From a virus, in the IMG/VR virus record IMGVR_UViG_3300025097_001935, positions 1-27,083 of that record: a stretch of DNA of 27,083 nucleotides. One strand, given 5' to 3'. Positions 18,701-23,707 of this stretch are shown here, in pieces. How positions within the stretch are numbered: position 1 is the first letter of the stretch; each line of letters begins with the position of its first letter. The position numbers and the translations under genes were made by a program. A model generated the notes under the pieces. The model made no database searches. It was not told where the DNA came from and worked only from the letters and a program-made list of their open reading frames with translations.

Positions 18701-19106
18701 TATTCCAGCCCGATAACTCAGTACCTGTTTGTAGATACCTCTGGGCTCGTTCATCTAGTTCTAAAATAGTTCCTGTGTACTTATCCTCACCGAAAATAGA
18801 AGAAATACGATCAGCTACGTATTTAATATTAGCGGTATTCTGAGCAAAGATACCTCTGGTATAATCTTGTGCAAAACTTTCAAACGATGCTTGACCATAA
18901 TCTAGGAAACCCCTGTAACTTTTTCCTTTGTTTGTATGTTCTGCCCTTTTTGAAGCAGCACTTCTATTAAACAGCCCTTGTATCGGTAGGTTAGACCACT
19001 CTTCAAAACGTTTCCTACGTTCTTCTTTTACATCTTCCATATTTTCGAGTTGAAAGATTGTAGGATAAATTGGAAGTGGACTGTCTGCCCAAATATTTCT
19101 TGGCAT
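3759..19106 (-). CDS. Giant 5115 aa putative ejected virion protein with exonuclease and metallopeptidase domains
   Basis: One uninterrupted frame of 15.3 kb. The ATG at 19106 follows an AGGAGA ribosome site and starts 13 bases after the previous stop. Layout by residue: N-terminal region without recognised domain; hydrophobic segment about 254-275 (ISLLLGILTGGTSL); Gly/Pro-rich membrane-like stretch about 335-410; long charged coiled-coil region about 680-980 with a Lys run at 903-908; a large unrecognised middle; a DEDDy exonuclease domain about 3254-3450; a zinc-peptidase motif HEITH at 3687-3691; a C-terminal hydrophobic helix about 4848-4868; a Gly/Ser linker near 4985; and a Pro/Glu/Ser-rich tail (about 5060-5115). 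Position after gp14-like and lysozyme-domain proteins suggests it is packaged and ejected, as with T7 gp16, the N4 virion polymerase (about 3500 aa) or the roughly 4600 aa protein of Bcep22-like phages. No N4-type polymerase motifs were found. The role is inferred. Confidence 0.85.
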   Translation of the reverse strand: MPRNIWADSPLPIYPTIFQLENMEDVKEERRKRFEEWSNLPIQGLFNRSAASKRAEHTNKGKSYRGFLDYGQASFESFAQDYTRGIFAQNTANIKYVADRISSIFGEDKYTGTILELDERAQRYLQTGTELSGWNMVDQWSGISHGKEDITDMLASNPPPGWSPKDAVDILLERDPERANFLLRQLGSVDSLYTLTKNARNPAQFFYLLGDAVRKKEIGQSIEDFGERHGTLYWTADWVKNLLVNGVINDPDMVTSTGISLLLGILTGGTSLVASGVYQLTKSINKTRKVLRITRGLQRAQNYLPETVGPHLLRKYLWKEGYARGKGFKGFFVRGLKNIPGNVAEGALTGFMAEVRNQYRKMYMHDQKELDWGRIGWETLFEAIISPAINPVIGWGYKGIGLGGGLPLSLMGHGLRARAKAGGTLAKNILSISKRSKIFLRAETAEGYLKQLEAFDSVRGSLDQLLLEGADSLSFGELLEGESHSLSLAVIFDKMGISPEHSGEILAEILQDITPNEEGYTTEELLGVVVERLIESEHTGTISEDAKDAIIMRVNYSLLIEQIAKESTEEISLEQAADVLADQPELLLPPEIRNMFEETKEDSWSEKTNEEKLSAVSDFFNQHLNEVGDLRHKTIFSWEEILRNIDTATEGVFTGEDTSTTVNEEGDIITSEAAQTGTETAEERTAGALAKITAKKTQLGQEVKELQEEFEQLNDDQDSEKTDLASEVQGKREEIDNLSGLEEQLQISLEEMRSLTSFTTRVEFEMLQNFKTELEAINKKLNEIERPEWKKIEIQHRRLKRILSVLVNRAYDNLQETKSTITLTDKTKKALRRLINFMEDTELDTTRLEKLLDQQSVKADKFNKLVKKTEEDFIQIIEKGLQKEVDPQTGKTYWEAYKELQSKKKKKKNEYQNYASTIRIRQQRVQGRNLKRAQDGIIALGHQQEVRRVLRELEKHFEAVVKERKAAAGPREARPTEAPTSLFNRPDPTIENWNDAAQVIDHKVNEMPVEQAVRSIEKAIATIKEDPTIPEHIKTMLLKKAENKMVGLKKDLKLKQIADKKGRRFFDVKDWLAEDFGESGWGHVVGGDILVSVVVDGDGHLDPAFNVDNQGIFVNRGPGQAARIRLQNKGGMAPLLFGDTELGKLGIEVSQKGEPVIKTKIPLKDALVPDAKLRALDVILNELDAQGRTIDDAIVKKIADNLGISESVVKSRVSPAEATVTEQAEVTFTLDEMMRTRVVTKDGKKITMGGWVAPSSSHSQNYFNITRGLEGEALVKVQNEELTVDKAREMLKDSHDQVIKRSKFETPKNSSDVISILEALRTKGQIPMPTKTRADVLERSTPGIPDRVWSSDIEKLNTWTSALTFLQELYSSDHTIVEDGEYLVAEGQLAEIRHLISALNERGLDWRTLARQAIIGNPSPEEIHMYNLKSVIEIVQREQARSANELKGWVSEALDVLGEEREQHILNNIETLNLVMVKDYLNTLRHSLTPILQINYAVHGFISSVNLITGKITFQGDSHNGLLFKKAVIEAMTTRLNTFLLRFSDTKKLAKLNKLRSRLGLDSVRSHSAVQQTVEEIIENLHVLAPPRESIEWTIENFGNGELDWASPEDVGHGLIDVLSDKELSIQRSLSVVEGQNESFRNEDDAGEGGISLRIATAGIGGLNKASKTPLAKFVEMQNRERFNLRVKEIFNLEMTESVREAFETWINEANTSEGTPNPLGVIFGAGIAPELIGGALDQSIPTLSQLHSLLLDYLFNMPNMGISTIFDQITSSRDADLMFNPQWKHGSTVLTQGDDIDLPIWRWGEAFSIEMMGPALHGLVEEVIDYHNEQYKKWKNDNPDLDTSEIYSDANHVDRNASFRHEWKLASLALVPGAMEKIITQLTEADEVGFTKAIEEHGLLGAVLRETATDAQLEDIYGAGLLNLKTAIETLRTNRSQIANDLGIIGEAMRHLEGITKVEQIKTSKDPVVVALRAVMKVPLMRTGYEAGKENFKKEFFTPQGKGYEAMEQLYEAMDQEFTAPPEPVLKSLENILFNLKITQLGIALSEAYTRAEVSKMNLIEATTGVTKDLRNTVLKLLGVDHRKSLGKVDIAEMTERWSELQATKKAMTPKGDDITITRRNSAGAVMGSETIQRNTEQSESPDPDFTPTIVRLGELKKLWEENMDLAAELTFKRRRKDGTEEGAVDHEAVQREYKERYNKQYKATEEFFAEIERRGNGMLVSEQDIQRLKDIWRPDMPQIQNATFRAMNMLGASGHTFNRKRAAAVAESLALSGVDLDEMMGHLVGHSVYLGVGTSPMSGRLYSAHASKFNITGQAIDRVATVLTGINYAGQKITSYEQYFEIRQGEHENNGDEWNTEAKSKVLEEYLEFKGAEETLGLFDLVDNAYHEMTLEEAEVAIENILYKQIMLWWASYGKLPKSIFPNYTAEDSDVLFNQDFAMKHLESQERMGEELQAEQALEEQLGPKALQLKSKFGLFNKGVAEKLNTAPRVYVNSESEVTHYINNSQQRGILSLSPQYTRSAFTDRGIFALQESVVHHKLKNILGEDFEYGMDEDTSLEDKTIWGWTSAYEGSRFAPPQRRVIDYLARFNETPEENMFAAKTAKDIDNWVQRVYGDNELAELYKHPSELYPYYWLVKKLSEINEEFTRYSKSNPDIDELNIRREQYLERIHLLSKVARNLNNWEHSSIILERPDQPLAITKLIEAGETYADAVTNNRLSPTPIEEEIDFGTVLYEGTVIIKSDDEQAELKELIKQGEKFAEYVRKAPTGTAAKIPQGRDSFAYLPNLLIQDYVSKVLKDFEYEGQKPYKHKEEKWFKDPSRWEKDIALDHRPAIWHQVRKLALSGEQTPISLTFDITKVENQDYSHALSLQQQFPMTVERDGKEIPMQSAHSLSELGFAFKVLIPREYKLIGGKFKLALTPAAVIDMFSIIDNHHVIHSLNMAAAAGKVFGFKRGPEGTRVKADPLQDTVQRAIGYTTETQTNEAFQISRALEMIINVTKTPETKGPQMTTPGPFTNKRSLIDLDAIQRGSNIDLLLPWVEARIAPIKEFISISQRHGLEGFGVLSRLEELITGVTEGDIKSGGVASILTAMIHNTGVLLEASERDSIREINEGQYLWMLDPKIYDVDRTNQKGLQDVGPLIEEAFGLQRQMIVLENRNSIVGNLPFSLAAESMAYDLSMGILPLSEELLMNPEDAFIQRLKKSGEWDGFSIDNPELTRVAYVARTTELLTQLGLAVDATSPEFSDTANWMKDGKLYVLDIESDLQHERVVAIASLDTKTGERSHGVRDKELTKKEALEILRNLEQKINDGYKIVTYNGIGFDLRILGKIAGDMQLASRIAARGVDLMTNIMSWNNRTSSRGLKLEAVSEALGGKGKTEESGALAILLWERSRGVIVSRTHVNERGGFDAQIETINKLTPEKARQRLEEYNNRDIELTADLFKKLQEANSLVIDGESLDVGSLVPAWAEGQNTATWGTNLNRNFRGTEWRTTRDGIESIFGKHALPEDTSGFIRELKILFPDTPESGLKEKLATVALYRSIQSQEARNKISGVYGLSSPHPVQEGAPVPLKHRILEQNYARDTQTMVDFARDQGGLVREDLQAIARQIGLLESSGRVDGQQARFMRIMVLNLYATNPLLIQDTSFDIDARTFEGGKDSHGKYFVRFGPDLRDVSSHQFSALELFAHEITHVARIKFIKDNGAEWNSFKYLMESGSGKSYIKKLVLAWHGGQWTSEARAEYRKYTTNTEEFIAGLGSYHLLQDLLPEISNLTNEEAGAKARSTSIIERMMGFVHGLFLDLSHVWQKITKDRKDVADLMSRLFGLDPLTKLVLPDVGNPHQSYEAMGGGFQPVFHNNEAPSKVDHDEHVEMARKLKELEETEVLSSEQQGEKRFLETKLDIVGPTGLKRKMYYGKYEEYTRKMTSDEGTLDLSRLFIQTGNESEAVLAEKVRWMGQYMLDDLAEKKGNEMQRGAARAARAVASVLSTERIDVRGLAQSGVSGHVGSEFTMGSSLLVARWLTNLIDGNLNVFEGDLMTTSGVHSLTSALKSAALVQSSIVSQQHNLIDIIRGRFSTALHGAGKTRGMRASSKIIADSSWGIWATLVENEGAVIQHTEEAEVILRENYSEEHVLEINQLVSNMAKEMRAFMQNIISDMQELGEWTEVGIHNPLMGYLLSKDIKSADINLRFSERMSNIFIDNVKNEDTHGRIQPHFLLTSKTEEGHYLFPVIDSIENTVEDLLTPEGEPRLPIMFNFLMSEVWKIENREKLSSKERIIGEPIADTFADSKNKFRRTFLQSLRNRETSIRVSLNTAVARINNKMADGVVTWATLAKFGSHVGELNTIKNAYRANLNRVSNMETITQEHNNRLQSLLVMTKEGMRRSERFRSAMAFIPGEGRAPLLLHESLMKGNEYNNALHMMTMNFIQRAYAGHYLARDAWWVPRVGEVISDKHIRKGLALNPDKTLSNLKRGLFDETAEKQILKNQFGIKGTFQDVLTLFSTLAKQGALHDFNGGALSPQKQKDFRSTMKFLQEKYDFLRGFQKNESSYGKMADWAFEMAPGITKLAFAGNLGLASLTVEHITNTLVTIVGEGRFIDGLRTFFTPLTAGLQGEALRLMAEDHLDLIESITQGHLPDYDAIASDHDPAMFSGFVNSAADMALRVPKYVLRQTIAARVMTARKAMYKLAVKNEDKFMGYVAELNDTKPATIKAKKALMNKHNISWMRYGKLLEYYRVAGLLHTSRVNDLVIAMKDSAHKDKVFVLNHLLSQLAIADAGAGGSPHYKNMLDIAGGIKTAETQYIHENMVEPNVFDMYTGTDLRSRAWETFRRFPVLWANQMMFRKGAKSSMTAWAGTAITMLLLDIIYMMLLRLATGTSKEDLFEDLEERGVSGFITTYGTRLPIFGKYYAQMAVAAAALAGGKDAPNGFIPASAAINVVKNMVALGTGWIGEGSLAKQDLVNATRIIPMIGDAFVRLGIYSAWGDMIEKKQHNSGGGSSSGLNLKPQYNFQHMGLPEEFRNSSYESRLGRLFDSFGWEPDWPKYERQFASPLGIPSRRAQRDSRSHVLPAEEQPVPQPSEEPSVPVASSPAPSGQAKSTDLVASIEEQPEKLEMPEGLL
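7827..8129 (-). other. Zincin metallopeptidase-like domain within the giant protein
   Basis: Residues about 3660-3760. The motif ELFAHEITHVAR gives H3687, E3688 and H3691, the standard HExxH zinc-binding and catalytic signature in a hydrophobic helix. About 58 residues later NTEEFIAGLGSY offers E3749 or E3750 as third ligand, the arrangement of gluzincin-type and phage or toxin metallopeptidases (family knowledge). Target unknown; self-processing, cell-wall protein cleavage or attack on a host protein are all possible. HExxH alone can occur by chance, so the downstream EEFIAG element and the helical context carry the call. Confidence 0.6.
8757..9347 (-). other. DEDDy 3'-5' exonuclease domain within the giant protein
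   Basis: Residues about 3254-3450. All conserved blocks of the DnaQ/PolB-type exonuclease (RNase H fold) are in order: Exo I LYVLDIES with D3261 and E3263; Exo II TYNGIGFDLRIL with D3324; a GLKLEAVSEALGG helix typical of the family; and Exo III YNNRD with Y3431 and D3435, the Y-x3-D form of DEDDy enzymes. Spacing (63 and 111 residues between the Asp residues) fits an intact domain with a modest insertion before Exo III. All four acidic metal ligands are present, so activity on DNA or RNA is plausible. Confidence 0.8.
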
Positions 19107-19119
19107 TTAAATAGATCTC

Positions 19120-22100
19120 CTATTCTGTCTGATCATAGTGTCTTATCTGTTTTGATTCTGACCCTGACATTTCTTTGTAGAACAGGTTTTCCTCTGAGAA
19201 TTTTAATCGTTCATTACTATACCGAGGAGGAAACCATTTTCTGGAAGAGTTACTTGAAATAGCAGCTGGATGCAAGTTGGATCTACTATAAGAAAAATCT
19301 TGATGGGTATAATCTCTTGTATCATTATTACTAGCGTGATCAAATAGCATTCCTTTATTATAACCTAACCACGTTCTCCATCCCCCCCACCCAACTATAC
19401 TACTAGGGATATGTAGATTGTGATAGTAGTTGATTTGGTTGAGGGGTATGTTAAGATGGTCTACGCTGATGAGTTGTGGCCCACTATTAGTATTTACTAG
19501 TATAGCCAAACTTCCTCTATTTGAAGGATCATGGATATAGTAGAAAGGATTAGGATCTACATTATAAGTACCTATGTAATTTGCAGGTCTTTCAGTATCT
19601 GTAGGTTCACTATATATTGTTTTTGGAAGATCTGGACGGGGAAGTTCATTAAGATTTCCTCCGAAAGTTATGCCACTCATAGAAACTAATGATCCGGCAG
19701 GGTGGACCTCTCCATCCTTAGTATCCCATTCTACATCTTCTCTGACTGGAGAATCCGGCCCGACCCAGCCTTTACCTTTCATTACTACTGGGCCCTCTAA
19801 TAAATGATAGAATGTAAACAAAACATCCGTCATTATAAGCTCTCTAACATCTCTCCCGTCGATCGGATCATCTGTTGGTTCTGTGGAAGGAAAGAACCTG
19901 ACCTGACCGGGGCCATATCTATGGCCCATCATAACAGCTTCTATAGGAGTTAGATTGGGCTTCTCAGCTGCTATCCGAGCAGCCTCTGCTCTCCGAGAAA
20001 CCTTTGCTTCTTGGAGAGCAGTCTCAGTATCTTTTGCCCTTCTTGAGACTTCCATTGCAAGCTTTATTAACGGCGTTATCCCCTTACTTCGTTCTTCTTC
20101 TGAAACTCTAACATCGATTCCACTTATTGTAGCTACATTATCTAGAGATCTCTCGCCTGTACGTTCGTTTAAAATCCCAACCTCATTAGTGTCCACATGA
20201 CTTACTAAAAATCGTACTACCCTTTCAGGTCGGGGCTCTGTATATGCCCATTTATGCCAGCCGCTAGTATAACCTAGCAACTCATCACTAGCGGGATCAA
20301 ATAGCTTATCGTTCCGAAACAAACCGAAGCGACCGAAGTGTCTCATGACCCAACCTCTATTACTAACTGTATCCACTCCTACCCTATCATTTGTAAAATC
20401 AGAATATGTACTGCTGAACCAAGGGGTGTTATCTGGATGTCGAATAGTAGCAGTTATTGTCTCGTTGATGATGTCATCGTGTCCGGGAAGGTTGCGGCCT
20501 ACCTCTTCAGCATCATCGGCAGTTGGGGGGTGGGCTGCGGCATTAAGACTATCTACTATTTCCTTAGGTGCCACATCCAATCCGCCATCTGCTCTTCTCC
20601 ATACAGTAGGCTTATTATCATCCCGTACTAAATTAGCTGATCCATACCACCTAGCTAAGTATGTAACCGGCAGACCAACTTTATCTCCCTCAACATCCCC
20701 ACCTAACATAGGTAATTGCATTAAAACTGCTACTGTCTTGGGATCAATTAAGGGATTATTTATCATTAAAGAAATGGTTGATAAAATTTCTATTTTTTGT
20801 TTAGCTGGGCTTAGTTTCTTAAAGTCTTTTTCTTCGTTTGTCGCTATCTCTAGACCTAAAGAAGTAAGCATCATCTCATGAGTTTTCCAAAGCCCATTCT
20901 CATCAAGGATATTTAAATCCTGCCAACCACTTGCTATCAGATAGGCTTCGATTGTTTCCACGGGCTTTGAGGAGAAGAACAGAGAGTCAATCTTTCCCAA
21001 ATCCATCCTGATTTGTTTGAAGGCATCCTTCGCTGCATCCGGGATGTTACCCACAGACCATTCATCCGCTGTCATTAAGGTAGTTATAGTCTCCGCCGCA
21101 TCGCCAACGCCTTGAATAAGGTTTGCTAAGTTATTAGGATCGTCTATTAAACCCATGCCAAGAGAATAAGTAAGTACTCCAGCCTCCTTGAGCTCTTCTA
21201 TCAAAGCTAAAAGAAGTATTTGCCGCTCATCCTCAATTCCTAGCCTATCAAAAAAAGCTTGTCTTGCTGATAGGTTTTCATTACCTGTTAAAACCCCTAA
21301 GTCTGTGATAAGAAAAGCGGCCTGTATTCCAGCAGCTCTACTTTCATCATCCCTGTTAAATTTTTCTATATTAAACAATAAGTGTAAATTCTCTAAACCC
21401 CCAGCATACATCTTTTTTGCTGCTCCTAAAGCTTGAAGTTCGATTCCATATTTTTCTTCAAAATCAAAAAAAGTTCGCATGGCCGCTACTCTACCTGCGG
21501 GGGATTGACCGTGCCAATTAATATTATATCCTCCGGGGTCCTCAGCCGTTGATATAAAGCGCAGAAAATGATCGTCAGTATCTCCAGTTAATTGAGTATA
21601 GTGTTCTTTAAAGGCTTTGTTAAGTTCAGCTTCTACTCCCATACTTAGAAGATCTGCGGAGCGGTTTTTTTCTTGAGGCGGACCATAAACTTTTCCGTTC
21701 ATGAAGTCTTGTAGATACTCGGAATTAGCGGAGGGATTTAAAAATGCATTAATAGCGCCTCTTAAATTAAATATCTCTGTCGATTCAGCCGCATAAAACT
21801 GATTCACAGCTGCGTTTACTTCCGCTACTTTTTGTATAAACGCTATATTTTCATCGGAAGCCTCAACATTTGGATCGGTGGCTAGATATCGAGCGTGCTC
21901 AACGACTTCTTGCCAACTATTAAACTCCGGTTTCCCGGCTTCTCGGAGGAAGTGATTAAAGTATTGCAATCTTGTTAGTTCTTTCTCTTCACCGGGAAGA
22001 CCCGTCCTTTGAGATCTTCTTTTACGTTTTTCTTTGTCTAGATCTTGGTCGAGAACGTATTGAATCAGCTCTTCGGGAGTATTTACCGTCAGTTTAGGGC

Positions 22101-23706
22101 GATTGCCGTCGGCATCTTTCGGTTTTATATAATCCGTGATTTCTTTAGGAAAAGTTTTCCTCCACGCATTAGAATTTAAAGCGCCATCTAAAGGTTCATA
22201 CACCTCCCAAGACACATGGTTTCTCTCAGCTAACCACCCGATTAAGTTCATGTACATCTCGTCTATATTTTCTCTATAGTCTATCATAGGGGCTGAAGGA
22301 AGACTTTGCTCATCAATAAAATCTATTTGATTTCCTATTGCCTTGGTAAGCTGAATGATATATCTTGTACGTTGATCTTGAGCTCGTTCGTATTCCCAAA
22401 CAGTTTTGTATTCTACCTGAGAAATCGGTTCCAAATTTGCCTCATACCACGCTCTTTGTTCAGGAAGTGCTTTTATCATTCGGTTGAATAGTTCGTCAGT
22501 ATCTACAGCTCCTAAGGCAGATGCTGCAATGAAGCCTAAAGATCCCAGTATAGGAGGACCGAAAGAAGGATCAGTTAGAGGTGATGGAGGTGCTAATTCT
22601 TGGTATGGGTCGGTTAAGCTTCTTGTATAAGCTGGATTATTATACATACTATTTTCATCTTCCACAACCTGATCTAATAAACCCGGTAACTCTTCATTGA
22701 GTTTATTTACAGTATCGGAATCTAGCATATCTCCTAGGGGTTCCCAAGGCCAATGGATTTGTTCAAACAATCTACTAACATTAAGAGATTTATCTCCCGG
22801 AGGATTTTTATCTAGAGTTAAGCCATCTACAGCTGTACGAATAGCTCTCATCACAGAGAATCCCTTAAGTTCTTCCGAAGAAATTACAGAAAGAAGTCCT
22901 TCTGTTATATCAAGAAACATTTGTTGTACTTTCGGAGTTTGTATTACCATAGACCCAACCAATCCGGTCATTCCGGGGTCTACGTTTACTCCTGAAAACC
23001 CAAGTGCTCCAAGATCAACAATATTATATAGTATCTCTCCTAATATTCTTGTTCCTTCTGTCGAACCATCCTCATTAAGCCTCAAGAAATCTTCAACAGA
23101 CCAGTATCGGCCTTCCTCTGGTGAGAAAGTAGATTCCTCTAAGAGTTTATAAGCAGCAAAAGATTCATCAGAGGTTTTAACGGCTTCGTCTACAGTATTT
23201 TGTAGGTAAATTTTTCTAGCCGCGTCCTTACTAGGAACTGTGCCATCTAAAACCTCACTAATTTGAACTTGAGGACCAGAGCCTCTGCCCTGATAAACTA
23301 CATCTTGTCCATCCATATAAGTTATTGGCTGTGACTTTTTAAAATACGCATCTAAGGTATCGGGATCTATTGGATTTTCTTTGGTACTGAACTGATTTCC
23401 TACATCTAAAAGAAGATTTTTAAAGTCTTGTTTTCTACTACCTGATCCCCAATTTGTATCACCCATAGGAAAGAAGGAAGGTGAGGGGTGTGTCTTTTCT
23501 TCTTCCATAGCTTGAACTGCATGGGAAATAGAAGAAGGACCAGAGCTTAGCTGAGGAGTTCTATTAGTGTCTAAGAAATTACTAACAGTACTTCTTTCGT
23601 TATACGCAGAATTATTTAAAACAGAATTTCGTTCGGCTTCAAGATTCCGATCCTTTCTTTCCCTCAAGCCTGCAATCATATTCTGTGCTGTATAAAATAA
23701 TCCCAT
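19120..23706 (-). CDS. 1528 aa putative internal virion (ejection) protein, unrecognised family
   Basis: The start is placed at the ATG at 23706: on the minus strand AAGGAGCTTAG lies directly before it, and the upstream stop (TAG, 23710-23708) is one base away. An in-frame ATG 36 bases further upstream lies inside the previous gene and has no ribosome site. The protein is acidic and soluble-looking, with many helices, no signal peptide and no convincing transmembrane span. Notable stretches are a charged helix with repeated RR and AEA runs around residues 1215-1250 and a Tyr/Asn/Trp-rich C-terminal 150 residues. No catalytic motif was identified; in particular no transglycosylase signature like that of T7 gp16 was seen. 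Its place between the lysozyme-domain protein and the giant protein suggests a T7 gp15/gp16-like structural ejection role, by context only. Confidence 0.75.
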   Translation of the reverse strand: MGLFYTAQNMIAGLRERKDRNLEAERNSVLNNSAYNERSTVSNFLDTNRTPQLSSGPSSISHAVQAMEEEKTHPSPSFFPMGDTNWGSGSRKQDFKNLLLDVGNQFSTKENPIDPDTLDAYFKKSQPITYMDGQDVVYQGRGSGPQVQISEVLDGTVPSKDAARKIYLQNTVDEAVKTSDESFAAYKLLEESTFSPEEGRYWSVEDFLRLNEDGSTEGTRILGEILYNIVDLGALGFSGVNVDPGMTGLVGSMVIQTPKVQQMFLDITEGLLSVISSEELKGFSVMRAIRTAVDGLTLDKNPPGDKSLNVSRLFEQIHWPWEPLGDMLDSDTVNKLNEELPGLLDQVVEDENSMYNNPAYTRSLTDPYQELAPPSPLTDPSFGPPILGSLGFIAASALGAVDTDELFNRMIKALPEQRAWYEANLEPISQVEYKTVWEYERAQDQRTRYIIQLTKAIGNQIDFIDEQSLPSAPMIDYRENIDEMYMNLIGWLAERNHVSWEVYEPLDGALNSNAWRKTFPKEITDYIKPKDADGNRPKLTVNTPEELIQYVLDQDLDKEKRKRRSQRTGLPGEEKELTRLQYFNHFLREAGKPEFNSWQEVVEHARYLATDPNVEASDENIAFIQKVAEVNAAVNQFYAAESTEIFNLRGAINAFLNPSANSEYLQDFMNGKVYGPPQEKNRSADLLSMGVEAELNKAFKEHYTQLTGDTDDHFLRFISTAEDPGGYNINWHGQSPAGRVAAMRTFFDFEEKYGIELQALGAAKKMYAGGLENLHLLFNIEKFNRDDESRAAGIQAAFLITDLGVLTGNENLSARQAFFDRLGIEDERQILLLALIEELKEAGVLTYSLGMGLIDDPNNLANLIQGVGDAAETITTLMTADEWSVGNIPDAAKDAFKQIRMDLGKIDSLFFSSKPVETIEAYLIASGWQDLNILDENGLWKTHEMMLTSLGLEIATNEEKDFKKLSPAKQKIEILSTISLMINNPLIDPKTVAVLMQLPMLGGDVEGDKVGLPVTYLARWYGSANLVRDDNKPTVWRRADGGLDVAPKEIVDSLNAAAHPPTADDAEEVGRNLPGHDDIINETITATIRHPDNTPWFSSTYSDFTNDRVGVDTVSNRGWVMRHFGRFGLFRNDKLFDPASDELLGYTSGWHKWAYTEPRPERVVRFLVSHVDTNEVGILNERTGERSLDNVATISGIDVRVSEEERSKGITPLIKLAMEVSRRAKDTETALQEAKVSRRAEAARIAAEKPNLTPIEAVMMGHRYGPGQVRFFPSTEPTDDPIDGRDVRELIMTDVLFTFYHLLEGPVVMKGKGWVGPDSPVREDVEWDTKDGEVHPAGSLVSMSGITFGGNLNELPRPDLPKTIYSEPTDTERPANYIGTYNVDPNPFYYIHDPSNRGSLAILVNTNSGPQLISVDHLNIPLNQINYYHNLHIPSSIVGWGGWRTWLGYNKGMLFDHASNNDTRDYTHQDFSYSRSNLHPAAISSNSSRKWFPPRYSNERLKFSEENLFYKEMSGSESKQIRHYDQTE

Positions 23707-23707
23707 T

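Noticed and set aside
3759-19106. N4-type virion RNA polymerase domain inside the giant protein
   Set aside because: Looked for T/DxxGR, motif A (D..SG..H), motif B (K...YG) and motif C (HD) in the right order. Only isolated lookalikes such as VIHSLNM were seen, without the partner motifs.
20345-20881. 178-codon plus-strand open frame opposite the 1528 aa gene
   Set aside because: It is an antisense shadow without a ribosome-binding site and with low-complexity Ser/Leu composition.
19120-23706. T7 gp16-like lytic transglycosylase domain in the 1528 aa protein
   Set aside because: No Glu-Ser signature followed by a GLMQ-like element was found; the visible muralytic domain is in the 502 aa protein instead.
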